DNA from: an uncultured bacterium
GTDB lineage: Bacteria > Bacillota > Clostridia > UBA1381
Assembly: GCA_905215805.1 (NCBI GenBank)
Contig: CAJMRL010000003.1
Location: forward strand, 62,001-126,000
Reading direction: 5' to 3'
Length of the DNA: 64,000 bases
The position numbers and the translations under genes are program-made. Below are positions 44,696 through 52,356 of this stretch, piece by piece (the first letter of the stretch is position 1; the number at the start of each line of letters is the position of its first letter). The notes under the pieces were generated by a model. The model was given only the letters and a program-made list of their open reading frames with translations, did no database searches and had not been told where the DNA came from.

Positions 44696-46450
44696 ATGTT
44701 AAAAAAGCTAATAATCACAGCGGCGGCAATTCTGCTCATGTTTGGAACGGCAGCTAATGCGCAGTATTATCAGGACAGGTATTATTATCAGAAAAAGGCA
44801 ACACTTAAGGACGGAACGGCATATGTAGGCGCTTATTGGGATGATTGGTTTTATATGGATTGTGAGGGAGAAGAGGAAAGTGCAACGCTTTCATTTAAGG
44901 GAAATAGTCTTACTGTTACGGCGGATTCGGATAAGGCGGAGTTTAACGGTAGCAGTATAACCTTAACCAATATACCCTATATGAACGGCAAATATGTAAT
45001 GCTTCCTGTCAGGGAGATCGTTGAGCTTTTTGGCGGATATGTGCATTATGAGGATGAAACGGGGGACGTCGTAGCCGAATGTGGACGCGATATTATAAAG
45101 GAGAGCGGCACGCTTGGCGACAGCTATAACAATTGGAGCATAACGATGCCGGAGGGATTTTATCATTATTCGGATTCGGTCGATTCAAGTACGGTGTATT
45201 TCGATAATTTTAACGGCGTGCGTATAAGCGTGATGATGGCAAAGGATAGTAATCATGAACCAGATTCGTTAAATATTGAAGATTATCTTTATAGACGTGA
45301 AATTATAAAAAAAGAGGACGAAAATAATAATTATACCCAGTATATTGTAGAAGGAAAGGTATATTCGAATCCTACGCCGGAAAATCGTACATTACTTAAT
45401 AGCATAATGGACAGCTTTAAACCGTATTTTTCAGATTATTCCGTTGATATAAGTAATATCAATGAAGACGGCACAGGCTGGAAATACGGTAATATTGCGG
45501 AGGGAATAGCCTTTGATATGCCTGTTTCATGGGATAATGCATACGGAATCGAACAGCTCGGCACGCAGGATGAATTCCTAAAGGGATATATATTTGGAGG
45601 CGAGAATGTTGATGCAACGGCGCATCATCCGGTATTTACGAAGATGCTTTCGCAGTTTATAAGGGGAGTTACGGCCGAAGAATTTGTAAATACCTTCAGT
45701 AAGGACGCAGAATATATTGCATCTGATATAAATCCTGAGTTTGAAAAAACTGAAATAGGCGGCGTAGAGGTTTACAGACTCGAATACAATCAAGAGACCT
45801 TATACGAGAGAGAAAAGCATAGTGTTTTTACTGTATTTGACAGCGGAGATACTACGCATATATTTGAGTTTTATATCACCTCATTTTCAGGCACGGACAC
45901 ACAGCAATGGGAGCAGATGCTTAATGAAAATATTGAACAGGTGTTCTCGACTCTGAAGCTTTCAGAACCGGAGGGGTGGGGCAATACACATTATTTTACC
46001 TCCGATACGGATACCGTAGAGGAAATAGAAATCAACGGGTTTAAATTCAATGTCCCCAAAAAGCTTTTGGCTGAGCATGAAGAGGAAGGAATAGCTCTGT
46101 TTCACAATGGTTTAAACGGAGGGATATATGACATTCTTTCGTTAGATGCCGCAGCGGCTATCATAATATTTGAGCCTGAATGGTCGAATGGGGATGTTAT
46201 AATAAATGAAATCAAGAGCAGTTCCGATGTGCAGGATTTTAAGGATTTCGGAGAAGTTAATATAGGAGGGAAAACTTATAAAAAGTGTACCTTTACCATG
46301 GGCTATGAGTCCGAATACGGGAGCATTGACGGCACTATGTATTCTGATGGCAGCAAATGTGTTCTTGCAATGATCATATTTTATTCGGGTGCAAATGTGG
46401 ATTCGCAGTATGTAGAGGACTTACGGGCGGCGATTAATTCGGTACACTGA
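44696..46450 (+). CDS. Stalk-domain surface protein, copy 2 of a tandem pair
   Basis: 584 residues with the same plan as copy 1: signal peptide, stalk-type domain, and three modules ('NNWSITMPEGFY', 'GIAFDMPVSWDN', 'NGFKFNVPKKLL'). The ribosome binding region AGGGGAGGTGTCGAT is identical to copy 1. It starts 24 bases after copy 1 and is cotranscribed. The last 340 residues share only moderate identity with copy 1 and use codons closer to the genome's average. The first 36 codons also differ from copy 1 at several bases. Confidence 0.78.
   Translation: MLKKLIITAAAILLMFGTAANAQYYQDRYYYQKKATLKDGTAYVGAYWDDWFYMDCEGEEESATLSFKGNSLTVTADSDKAEFNGSSITLTNIPYMNGKYVMLPVREIVELFGGYVHYEDETGDVVAECGRDIIKESGTLGDSYNNWSITMPEGFYHYSDSVDSSTVYFDNFNGVRISVMMAKDSNHEPDSLNIEDYLYRREIIKKEDENNNYTQYIVEGKVYSNPTPENRTLLNSIMDSFKPYFSDYSVDISNINEDGTGWKYGNIAEGIAFDMPVSWDNAYGIEQLGTQDEFLKGYIFGGENVDATAHHPVFTKMLSQFIRGVTAEEFVNTFSKDAEYIASDINPEFEKTEIGGVEVYRLEYNQETLYEREKHSVFTVFDSGDTTHIFEFYITSFSGTDTQQWEQMLNENIEQVFSTLKLSEPEGWGNTHYFTSDTDTVEEIEINGFKFNVPKKLLAEHEEEGIALFHNGLNGGIYDILSLDAAAAIIIFEPEWSNGDVIINEIKSSSDVQDFKDFGEVNIGGKTYKKCTFTMGYESEYGSIDGTMYSDGSKCVLAMIIFYSGANVDSQYVEDLRAAINSVH
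44804..45439 (+). repeat. 636-bp exact direct repeat, copy B
   Basis: Partner of 42998-43633. Divergence begins abruptly at 45440 (T for G). Confidence 0.93.
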
Positions 46451-46462
46451 TATATAAAAGCT

Positions 46463-47428
46463 ATGATATTTAAAGGTATAAATTTAAGAAACAATATTTT
46501 TCTTGCCCCGATGGCGGGCATAACAGACGGACCGTTCCGCAGAATATGCACATCATGGGGAGCGGGACTGACCTATTCGGAAATGGTCAGCGCAAAGGGA
46601 CTTTGGTACAATGATAAAAAAACGGCTGACCTTATGAAAATTACGCCGGAGGAGCGGCCGTGCGCTATACAGATCTTCGGTTCGGAGCCGGAGATTATGG
46701 CAGCGGCTGTGCCTAAGGTAATGGAATTTAAACCGGAGCTTATCGATATAAATATGGGCTGTCCCGCGCCGAAGATAGTAAACAACGGCGATGGAAGCGC
46801 GCTTATGAAGAATCCGGAGCTTATGGGAAAGATAGTAAGGGCGGTGGCGGATGTATCGCCTGTTCCGGTAACAGTGAAAATACGCAAGGGCTGGGACGAC
46901 ACAAGCGTAAACGCATTGGAGTGCGCAAAGATCCTTGAATATAACGGAGCGGCGGCAATAGCTGTGCATGGACGCACGCGCGCGGCATTTTACAGCGGAA
47001 AAGCGGATTGGGATATTATCCGCGATATAAAGAAGGCGGTTAGTATCCCTGTCATAGGAAACGGAGACATATGGAAGGCGGAGGACGCTGTGAGAATGAT
47101 GGATTATACGGGCTGTGATGCTGTTATGGTAGCGCGCGGAGCACAGGGAAATCCGTTTATATTCAGGCAGATAAACGAGCTTATGCAAAACGGAAGGGTA
47201 GAATTTTATCCGACTCCTCAGGATAAGCTTGAACAGGCTCTTGAACAAGTTAGAATGCTTGTTGTGGAAAAAGGCGAAAGCAGGGGTATAAAAGAAGCGA
47301 GAAAGCATATTGCGTGGTATATAAAGGGATTGCGCGGCGCATCCGCATTTAAAAGTGAGATTTTTAAAATTGGCAATTTTGCTAAATTAGAACAGGTTTT
47401 GACCGAATATATTCATCAAGTGCAATAA
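46463..47428 (+). CDS. dusB: tRNA-dihydrouridine synthase
   Basis: 321-residue FMN enzyme reducing uridines in the tRNA D-loop with NADPH. 'FLAPMAGITDGPFRR' is the flavin-binding start, 'INMGCPAPKIVNNGDGSALM' carries the catalytic Cys, and 'VHGRTRAAFYSG' and 'IGNGDI' complete the barrel. No good ribosome binding site is seen before ATG 46463; it starts 12 bases after the stalk-domain gene and may be coupled to it. DusB is the usual Firmicutes type, but the letter is not certain. Confidence 0.92.
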   Translation: MIFKGINLRNNIFLAPMAGITDGPFRRICTSWGAGLTYSEMVSAKGLWYNDKKTADLMKITPEERPCAIQIFGSEPEIMAAAVPKVMEFKPELIDINMGCPAPKIVNNGDGSALMKNPELMGKIVRAVADVSPVPVTVKIRKGWDDTSVNALECAKILEYNGAAAIAVHGRTRAAFYSGKADWDIIRDIKKAVSIPVIGNGDIWKAEDAVRMMDYTGCDAVMVARGAQGNPFIFRQINELMQNGRVEFYPTPQDKLEQALEQVRMLVVEKGESRGIKEARKHIAWYIKGLRGASAFKSEIFKIGNFAKLEQVLTEYIHQVQ

Positions 47429-47453
47429 ACATTTTTTTTCTTGTATAAAGACC

Positions 47454-47482
47454 TTGAAAATCGTCTTTTTTAGTGTTATTAT
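47454..47482 (+). promoter_or_regulatory. Promoter of guaB
   Basis: TTGAAA (47454-47459), 17-base spacer, TATTAT (47477-47482). Confidence 0.65.
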
Positions 47483-47531
47483 AGTTATAATAACCAAAAT
47501 ATACGCATTTATAATGGAAAGGAGAATAATA

Positions 47532-48998
47532 ATGGTTGATAAGTTTGCCAAATTGGGCTTAACTTTTGATGACGTGCTTCTGGTACCGCAGGCATCGGAG
47601 GTTACACCGAATATGATTGATTTGAAGACTCGTCTTACCAAGGATATACAGCTTAATATTCCTTTTGTAAGCTCCGCGATGGATACTGTTACCGAGTCAC
47701 AAATGGCTATTGCTATCGCGCGTGAAGGCGGAATAGGAATCATCCATAAAAATATGACTATTGCTGAACAGGCGGCGGAGGTTGACACGGTGAAACGTTC
47801 TGAAAACGGTGTTATCGTGAATCCGTTCAGTCTTACAAAGGATCATACCATTCAGGAGGCCGATGACCTTATGGGCCGCTATAGAATTTCGGGTGTTCCG
47901 ATAGTTGATGAGAATAATGTGCTTGTCGGTATTATAACCAACCGCGATCTCAGATTTGAAACCGATTTTTCAAAGACGATCGAGTGTGCAATGACAAGTG
48001 AAAATCTTATTACAGCTCCGGAGGGTACAACACTGGAACAGGCTCAGGCTATCCTTTCCAAGCACAAGATAGAAAAGCTTCCTATAGTAGATGAAGGAAA
48101 TCATTTAAAGGGACTTATTACAGTAAAGGATATAGAGAAGGCTATACGTTATCCTAACAGTGCGCGTGACAAGAACGGCAGACTTCTTGCAGGAGCGGCG
48201 GTCGGAGTTACGGATGACTGTCTTGAAAGAGTACAGGCGCTTGTTGATGCGGGAGTTGACGTTGTTGCTCTTGACAGCGCTCATGGACATTCAAAGAATA
48301 TTATAAATAAGGTAAAAGAAATAAAGGCTGCATTTCCGGAGCTTCCGGTAATAGCCGGAAATATTGCGACGGCAGAAGCGGCTGTTGCGCTTATAGAAGC
48401 GGGTGCGGACTGCTTAAAGGTAGGTATAGGACCGGGTTCAATATGTACGACACGTATAGTATCAGGTATAGGCGTACCGCAGATCACTGCTATATATGAT
48501 GTGTGCGAGGTTGCTAAGAAGTATGATATACCGGTAATAGCAGACGGAGGTATAAAGTACAGCGGCGACTGTGTGAAGGCTATTGCAGCGGGAGCTGACG
48601 TAGTTATGATAGGAAGCCTGTTTGCAGGCTGTGACGAAAGCCCCGGAGAATTTGAGATCTATCAGGGAAGACGTTTTAAGGTCTACCGCGGAATGGGATC
48701 TCTTGCTGCTATGGAAAAGGGTTCTAAGGACAGATATTTCCAGACAGGATCGAAGAAGCTTGTTCCGGAAGGTGTTGAGGGACGTGTTCCGTATAAGGGA
48801 CCGCTTTCCGATACTGTATTCCAGCTTGTGGGAGGACTGCGTTCGGGTATGGGATACTGCGGTACTCCGACAGTGGCTGATCTTAAAGAGAACGGAAAGT
48901 TTATAAGAATAACAGGAGCAGGCTTAAGAGAAAGCCATCCGCATGATATTTATATCACAAAGGAAGCTCCGAACTACAGCTATAACAATAACGGCTGA
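47532..48998 (+). CDS. guaB: IMP dehydrogenase
   Basis: 488 residues. It oxidises IMP to XMP, the committed step to GMP. 'LTFDDVLLVPQ' opens the barrel, two CBS repeats lie at about 95-215, the catalytic loop 'GPGSICTTR' has Cys305, and the flap 'YRGMGSLAAM' binds substrate. The start is ATG 47532 with AAAGGAG upstream; the 26-residue extension to 47454 overlaps the promoter and is rejected. Monocistronic with a terminator. Confidence 0.97.
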   Translation: MVDKFAKLGLTFDDVLLVPQASEVTPNMIDLKTRLTKDIQLNIPFVSSAMDTVTESQMAIAIAREGGIGIIHKNMTIAEQAAEVDTVKRSENGVIVNPFSLTKDHTIQEADDLMGRYRISGVPIVDENNVLVGIITNRDLRFETDFSKTIECAMTSENLITAPEGTTLEQAQAILSKHKIEKLPIVDEGNHLKGLITVKDIEKAIRYPNSARDKNGRLLAGAAVGVTDDCLERVQALVDAGVDVVALDSAHGHSKNIINKVKEIKAAFPELPVIAGNIATAEAAVALIEAGADCLKVGIGPGSICTTRIVSGIGVPQITAIYDVCEVAKKYDIPVIADGGIKYSGDCVKAIAAGADVVMIGSLFAGCDESPGEFEIYQGRRFKVYRGMGSLAAMEKGSKDRYFQTGSKKLVPEGVEGRVPYKGPLSDTVFQLVGGLRSGMGYCGTPTVADLKENGKFIRITGAGLRESHPHDIYITKEAPNYSYNNNG

Positions 48999-49013
48999 TA
49001 ATTGAGCTGATAT

Positions 49014-49047
49014 ACAGGAGTTCTGTTTTAGGGACTCCTGTTTTTTT
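49014..49047 (+). terminator. guaB terminator
   Basis: ACAGGAGT (49014-49021) pairs with ACTCCTGT (49034-49041), followed by seven T. Confidence 0.88.
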
Positions 49048-49071
49048 GCTTTTGAATTTGAAGAGCAAATC

Positions 49072-49106
49072 ACTTTGAAATTTAACGAATTGTTAAATTT
49101 CAAAGT
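49072..49106. repeat. Perfect 15-bp inverted repeat
   Basis: ACTTTGAAATTTAAC (49072-49086), loop GAATT, GTTAAATTTCAAAGT (49092-49106). AT-rich and without a T run, in the long gap between guaB and infC. Related imperfect copies occur near 49261-49296. Function unknown. Confidence 0.75.
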
Positions 49107-49295
49107 AGAGGAAGTACTGTTTATGCGATTTCTTTGAATTTTAAATATCTATAAAAATATTAAAAATTAAAGAAAGAAATATTTTGTTTTATACGTTTTC
49201 AATAGAAATATGGCAAAAATTTAGTAGCTGCAAGCGAGCTTTTATCAAGAGTATGTTTAGAATTTAACAATTTGGAAAATAATTAATTTTCAAAC

Positions 49296-49323
49296 TTGAT
49301 TTTTTTTGAGTTTATGGTAAAAT
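49296..49323 (+). promoter_or_regulatory. Candidate promoter of a non-coding RNA
   Basis: TTGATT (49296-49301), 16-base spacer, TAAAAT (49318-49323). It faces a terminator 130 bases on with no ORF between. Confidence 0.45.
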
Positions 49324-49329
49324 AGTACT

Positions 49330-49489
49330 TGTCAAAGGGAAGTAGTTCTCATTGACGGGAAGAATTGCGACCTCTCTTTTTTCTCTCCCTAAAGAATTTT
49401 ATTTTAAATTAATTGCAGTTCTTCCTAAATTACCCCATATAAATTATATGAAAAAAAGGTGTTCTCTCCCCAAAAAGAACACTTTTTTT
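49330..49489 (+). ncRNA. Candidate small structured RNA of about 160 bases
   Basis: Between a promoter-like sequence and a strong terminator (GGTGTTCT 49458-49465 with AGAACACT 49476-49483, A/T flanks). GGAAGAATTGC (49358-49368) pairs with GCAGTTCTTCC (49415-49425) with one G-T, leaving a 46-base pyrimidine-rich loop. A smaller hairpin GTCAA/TTGAC (49331-49355) lies 5'. No open reading frame fits. The long rod with a large internal loop recalls 6S RNA, but I cannot confirm the class. Confidence 0.45.
49451..49489 (+). terminator. Terminator of the candidate RNA
   Basis: Eight-base stem 49458-49465/49476-49483, extended by an A run on the left and seven T on the right. Confidence 0.8.
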
Positions 49490-49515
49490 CATGCCGGAAA
49501 ATTTAAAAAAAGTAC

Positions 49516-49544
49516 TTGACAAATTAATGAGTATATGTTATACT
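49516..49544 (+). promoter_or_regulatory. Promoter of infC-rpmI-rplT
   Basis: Perfect TTGACA (49516-49521), 17-base spacer, TATACT (49539-49544). Confidence 0.85.
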
Positions 49545-49550
49545 GTCATA

Positions 49551-49673
49551 GATGAGTAAAACAAGCAGAACTATCCGTTCTCACCGTCAGCGCTAAGCTC
49601 AACGGTAAATAACATGCTTTGCCACAAGCGAGGCTTGTTTTTTTGGACGGGTGTATACTGCGCCCGTTTTTTT
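49551..49673 (+). promoter_or_regulatory. L20-type ribosomal leader with attenuator
   Basis: The untranslated leader contains CCGTTCTCACCGTCAG..GCTAAG, a hairpin ACAAGC-GAG-GCTTGT followed by T7 (49624-49645), and a terminator ACGGGTG/CGCCCGT with T7 (49647-49673). An upstream ACAAGC (49561-49566) can compete for the same GCTTGT, giving a switch. Order and position match the Firmicutes L20 leader before infC, where L20 represses by premature termination. Confidence 0.7.
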
Positions 49674-49717
49674 CATGCTGTTATATAAAAATGTAAAATT
49701 TCAAGGAGGGATTAACC

Positions 49718-50236
49718 ATAGCTAAGAATGAGCTGCAAATTAACGAGCAGATTCGTGACAATGAAGTTCGCGTTGTTTCGGCGGATGGAGAACAGCTTGG
49801 CGTAATGAGCGCGAAAGCCGCGCAGAATCTTGCCAACGAGAAGGGTTTGGACCTGGTAAAGATCGCACCGCAGGCAAAGCCGCCTGTATGCAAGATAATG
49901 GATTACGGAAAGTACAAATTCGAGCTTGCAAAGCGCGAAAAGGAAAACCGTAAGAATCAGAAGGTTATAAATATCAAGGAGGTACAGCTGTCGCCTTCAA
50001 TTGATACTAATGACTTCAATACAAAATGCAGAAATGCGATGAAGTTCCTGTCAAAGGGTGATAAGGTTAAGGTTATTGTACGTTTCCGCGGACGTGAGGT
50101 AAGTCATTCTGATATAGGTTATACCTTGCTTGAAAGGTTTGCACAGCAGGCAAAGGAAGCGGGTACGGTTGAAAAGCCGGCTAAGCTTGAGGGAAGAAAT
50201 ATGGTAATGTTTCTCGCCCCGATTTCAACAAAGTAA
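49718..50236 (+). CDS. infC: Translation initiation factor IF-3 with AUA start codon
   Basis: 172 residues. The IF-3 N-terminal sequence 'AKNELQINEQIRDNEVRVV' is in frame from ATA 49718, with a perfect AAGGAGG (49703-49709) eight bases upstream. The first ATG (49805) would remove 29 conserved residues and has no ribosome binding site. IF-3 discriminates against non-AUG starts, so infC usually begins with AUU, AUC or AUA for self-repression. Later 'DYGKYKFELAKREKENRKNQ' and 'KVKVIVRFRGRE' are the two IF-3 domains. First gene of infC-rpmI-rplT. Confidence 0.94.
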   Translation: MAKNELQINEQIRDNEVRVVSADGEQLGVMSAKAAQNLANEKGLDLVKIAPQAKPPVCKIMDYGKYKFELAKREKENRKNQKVINIKEVQLSPSIDTNDFNTKCRNAMKFLSKGDKVKVIVRFRGREVSHSDIGYTLLERFAQQAKEAGTVEKPAKLEGRNMVMFLAPISTK

Positions 50237-50264
50237 TTTTTCGATTCGGAAGGAGTGTATTATA

Positions 50265-50462
50265 ATGCCTAAAATAAAGACACACAGAGGCGCTGCCAAG
50301 AGATTTAACCTCACTAAGAACGGTAAGGTTAAGATGAACAAGGCTTTCAGAAGACATATTCTTAATAAAAAGACTACAAAGAGAAAAAGACATTTGAGAA
50401 AGCAGGCTTACTGCTCAAAGGCTAACGCTGCAGTAATCAAGAAGCTTATTCCTTACAAATAA
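50265..50462 (+). CDS. rpmI: Ribosomal protein bL35
   Basis: 65 residues: 'MPKIKTHRGAAKRFNLTKNG', basic and typical of L35. GGAAGGAG precedes the ATG. Middle gene of the infC operon. Confidence 0.96.
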   Translation: MPKIKTHRGAAKRFNLTKNGKVKMNKAFRRHILNKKTTKRKRHLRKQAYCSKANAAVIKKLIPYK

Positions 50463-50485
50463 TTCTGAAAGAGAGGTAATTAATA

Positions 50486-50842
50486 ATGGCAAGAGTTAAA
50501 GGTGCTTTAAATACAAGAAAGAAACATAAAAAGATATTAAAGCTTGCTAAGGGCTTCCGCGGTGCGGAGAGTAAGCAGTACAGAGTAGCAAGCCAGGCTG
50601 TTATGCGCTCAATGCAGAACGCTTATATCGGCAGAAAGAGAAGAAAGAGAGATTTCAGAAGACTCTGGATCACAAGAATCAGTGCTGCCGCTAAGATGAA
50701 CGGCATGAACTATTCAACATTTATGAATGGTCTTAAGAAGGCCGGCATAGAGATGAACAGAAAGATGCTTTCGGAGATCGCTATAGCTGATCCGGCTGCA
50801 TTTGCAAAGCTCTGCGAGACTGCAAAGAATGCTGTTGCATAA
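50486..50842 (+). CDS. rplT: Ribosomal protein bL20
   Basis: 118 residues: 'ARVKGALNTRKKHKKILKLA' and 'AYIGRKRRKRDFRRLWITRI' are L20 signatures. It binds 23S rRNA early in assembly and, in Firmicutes, the leader upstream of infC to repress its own operon. AGAGAGG precedes the ATG; a terminator follows. Confidence 0.97.
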   Translation: MARVKGALNTRKKHKKILKLAKGFRGAESKQYRVASQAVMRSMQNAYIGRKRRKRDFRRLWITRISAAAKMNGMNYSTFMNGLKKAGIEMNRKMLSEIAIADPAAFAKLCETAKNAVA

Positions 50843-50860
50843 TTAACATGATTAAAATCA

Positions 50861-50895
50861 AACGCTTTGCCGATTATCGGCAAAGCGTTATTTTT
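50861..50895. terminator. Terminator of infC-rpmI-rplT
   Basis: AACGCTTTGCCGA (50861-50873) pairs with TCGGCAAAGCGTT (50877-50889), then ATTTTTATT. The lipoprotein gene converges and ends at 50894, so it may also use this hairpin. Confidence 0.9.
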
Positions 50896-51661
50896 ATTCA
50901 AATATAACAAGCGAGTCAACAGCGTCAATAAGCTCCTGAGTAAGCGTGCCGTCAGGATTTACCGCTGAGGCTGCTATAGATACTGAGCCGTTCGTCAAAA
51001 GCTTTGCATAGCCCTCATTTCCCTCGGGAGTAATACGTTTATACCGGCATCCGGCATACTCACCGCCGCTGTTTATAATAGAAAAGTCCGTTATTTCTAC
51101 TCCGCTTTGTCCAAGCACTTCATTTACCGCTTCAGGGGAATCCACATACACAGGCGTATCCATTGTCTGGACCATAAGCAGCGAGCCGCCGTCAACAAGA
51201 AACAATACGCCGGATTCATCCTCGTCGCCTATTTGAGCGCTTTCAGGCATAACAATGCCCCATTTCGTATCGCCGCTTGTATATTTCATATATTCAGGCG
51301 GTTCTTCACGGCTTTCAAATTCGTCCGCAGTGGTCACGGTTTCCGGTTCTTCTGCTACAGGGATGGAGGAATCGGTATCTTGCTGAGCGCTGCTATGGGA
51401 CTGCGCTGTGTTTTGGGATACATTTGAAGAATTGCTCTCCGCAGCGGGCTGAGCCTGCTCGTTTTCCGGCTGAGCGGACGGAACGGCTGATCCCTCCGGC
51501 TGCATCGATGAGCGCATTGCATCTATTTCCTCGTCGGTTTTGGGCTGAGAAACCGTTCCCGGAGAATCTACGATATGAGATTTTTCCTCATCCTTTTTAC
51601 CGCATGCAGTCATTGAAAATATAAGCGCCGAGGCAATAATTAAAGTTAATATTTTTTTCAT
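50894..51661 (-). CDS. Lipoprotein with Ser/Gln-rich linker and beta-rich C-terminal domain
   Basis: 255 residues. A signal peptide ending in a lipobox with Cys20 ('FSMTACGKKDEE') is followed by a disordered Ser/Gln/Glu/Pro linker (about 30-115). The C-terminal domain opens 'TKWGIVMPESAQI' and resembles the modules in the stalk-domain proteins. ATG 51661 with GGAGA upstream is chosen over 51673. Monocistronic. Function unknown. Confidence 0.78.
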   Translation of the reverse strand: MKKILTLIIASALIFSMTACGKKDEEKSHIVDSPGTVSQPKTDEEIDAMRSSMQPEGSAVPSAQPENEQAQPAAESNSSNVSQNTAQSHSSAQQDTDSSIPVAEEPETVTTADEFESREEPPEYMKYTSGDTKWGIVMPESAQIGDEDESGVLFLVDGGSLLMVQTMDTPVYVDSPEAVNEVLGQSGVEITDFSIINSGGEYAGCRYKRITPEGNEGYAKLLTNGSVSIAASAVNPDGTLTQELIDAVDSLVIFE

Positions 51662-51731
51662 AATAATCTCCATTCTGCCGGTTTAAAACGGCATAAATTA
51701 ATAACACGCAAAGTCTTTCCGGTTGATATAT

Positions 51732-52295
51732 TTAAAACGTGATTTCTTTTATTTTATTTCCGTTTACAAGATAAGCGCGTTTTGCGCGGCGCATCATCGG
51801 CTCGTCGTTCATAGAGTCAGTATAGAACTCATCTATATGCGCTCCGCAAAGCTGCTTATCAAACGCATTGACCTTGTTTTTTCCGTAGCATAAAAATATG
51901 ACGCGGTCGCGGTCTGTTTCGGTGCATATAAGAGTCTGCGCCTTGAGCCTGTCTTTTATGCCCTCAAGCAGGAAACGGGGTGACGCTGAGATTATAACGT
52001 CATTTTCGGATATAAGCGCAAGCATGTTAGAGCGCAGCTTTGAGGAATTTTCGTCCCAGAATAGTTTTAAAAGTGTGCCCGCATCGGCGCTGTTTTCAAA
52101 AAATACCTTCATCATTTTGCTGCAAAACGGGTATATCGCTTCAATTCCCACGCGCCCTGTTTTATAGCGTATCAAATTAAAAATAACCGATGGAAGATGT
52201 TTTACAAGCGATTTTTTGCGTTTAAGACAAAAGATAAAGAAATCAAGCGAGCTTTCGCCGTCGTATATAGTATTGTCAAAATCAAAAACCTTCAT
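51732..52295 (-). CDS. HAD-IB family phosphatase (SerB-like)
   Basis: 187 residues: 'VFDFDNTIYDGESS' (nucleophile Asp4, Asp6), 'VIISASPRFLLEG' (motif II Ser) and 'FYTDSMNDEPMM' (motif III with the metal Asp). This is the HAD-IB pattern of phosphoserine-phosphatase-like and 'haloacid dehalogenase-like' proteins; the 'SMND' wording is common in an uncharacterised clostridial subgroup. Substrate unknown. The ribosome binding site before ATG 52295 is weak. Confidence 0.82.
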   Translation of the reverse strand: MKVFDFDNTIYDGESSLDFFIFCLKRKKSLVKHLPSVIFNLIRYKTGRVGIEAIYPFCSKMMKVFFENSADAGTLLKLFWDENSSKLRSNMLALISENDVIISASPRFLLEGIKDRLKAQTLICTETDRDRVIFLCYGKNKVNAFDKQLCGAHIDEFYTDSMNDEPMMRRAKRAYLVNGNKIKEITF

Positions 52296-52310
52296 AATAT
52301 TTAATTATAC

Positions 52311-52344
52311 ATATAAAGGATGGCTTAAAAACCATCCTTTATAT
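52311..52344 (-). terminator. rhaA terminator
   Basis: ATATAAAGGATGG (52311-52323) pairs perfectly with CCATCCTTTATAT (52332-52344). Confidence 0.75.
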
Positions 52345-52356
52345 GTTATCTGTTTA

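Noticed and set aside
43157..45166. Two identical 67-codon minus-strand ORFs in the stalk-gene pair
   Set aside because: They are identical only because the DNA repeat is identical; both are antisense shadows. They helped confirm the repeat.
46553..47308. 251-codon minus-strand ORF opposite the dus gene
   Set aside because: No start signal, Arg/His/Tyr/Ser-rich composition typical of antisense frames, and the dus frame is certain.
49805..50236. infC starting at ATG 49805
   Set aside because: It would lack 29 conserved N-terminal residues and has no ribosome binding site; ATA 49718 is better.
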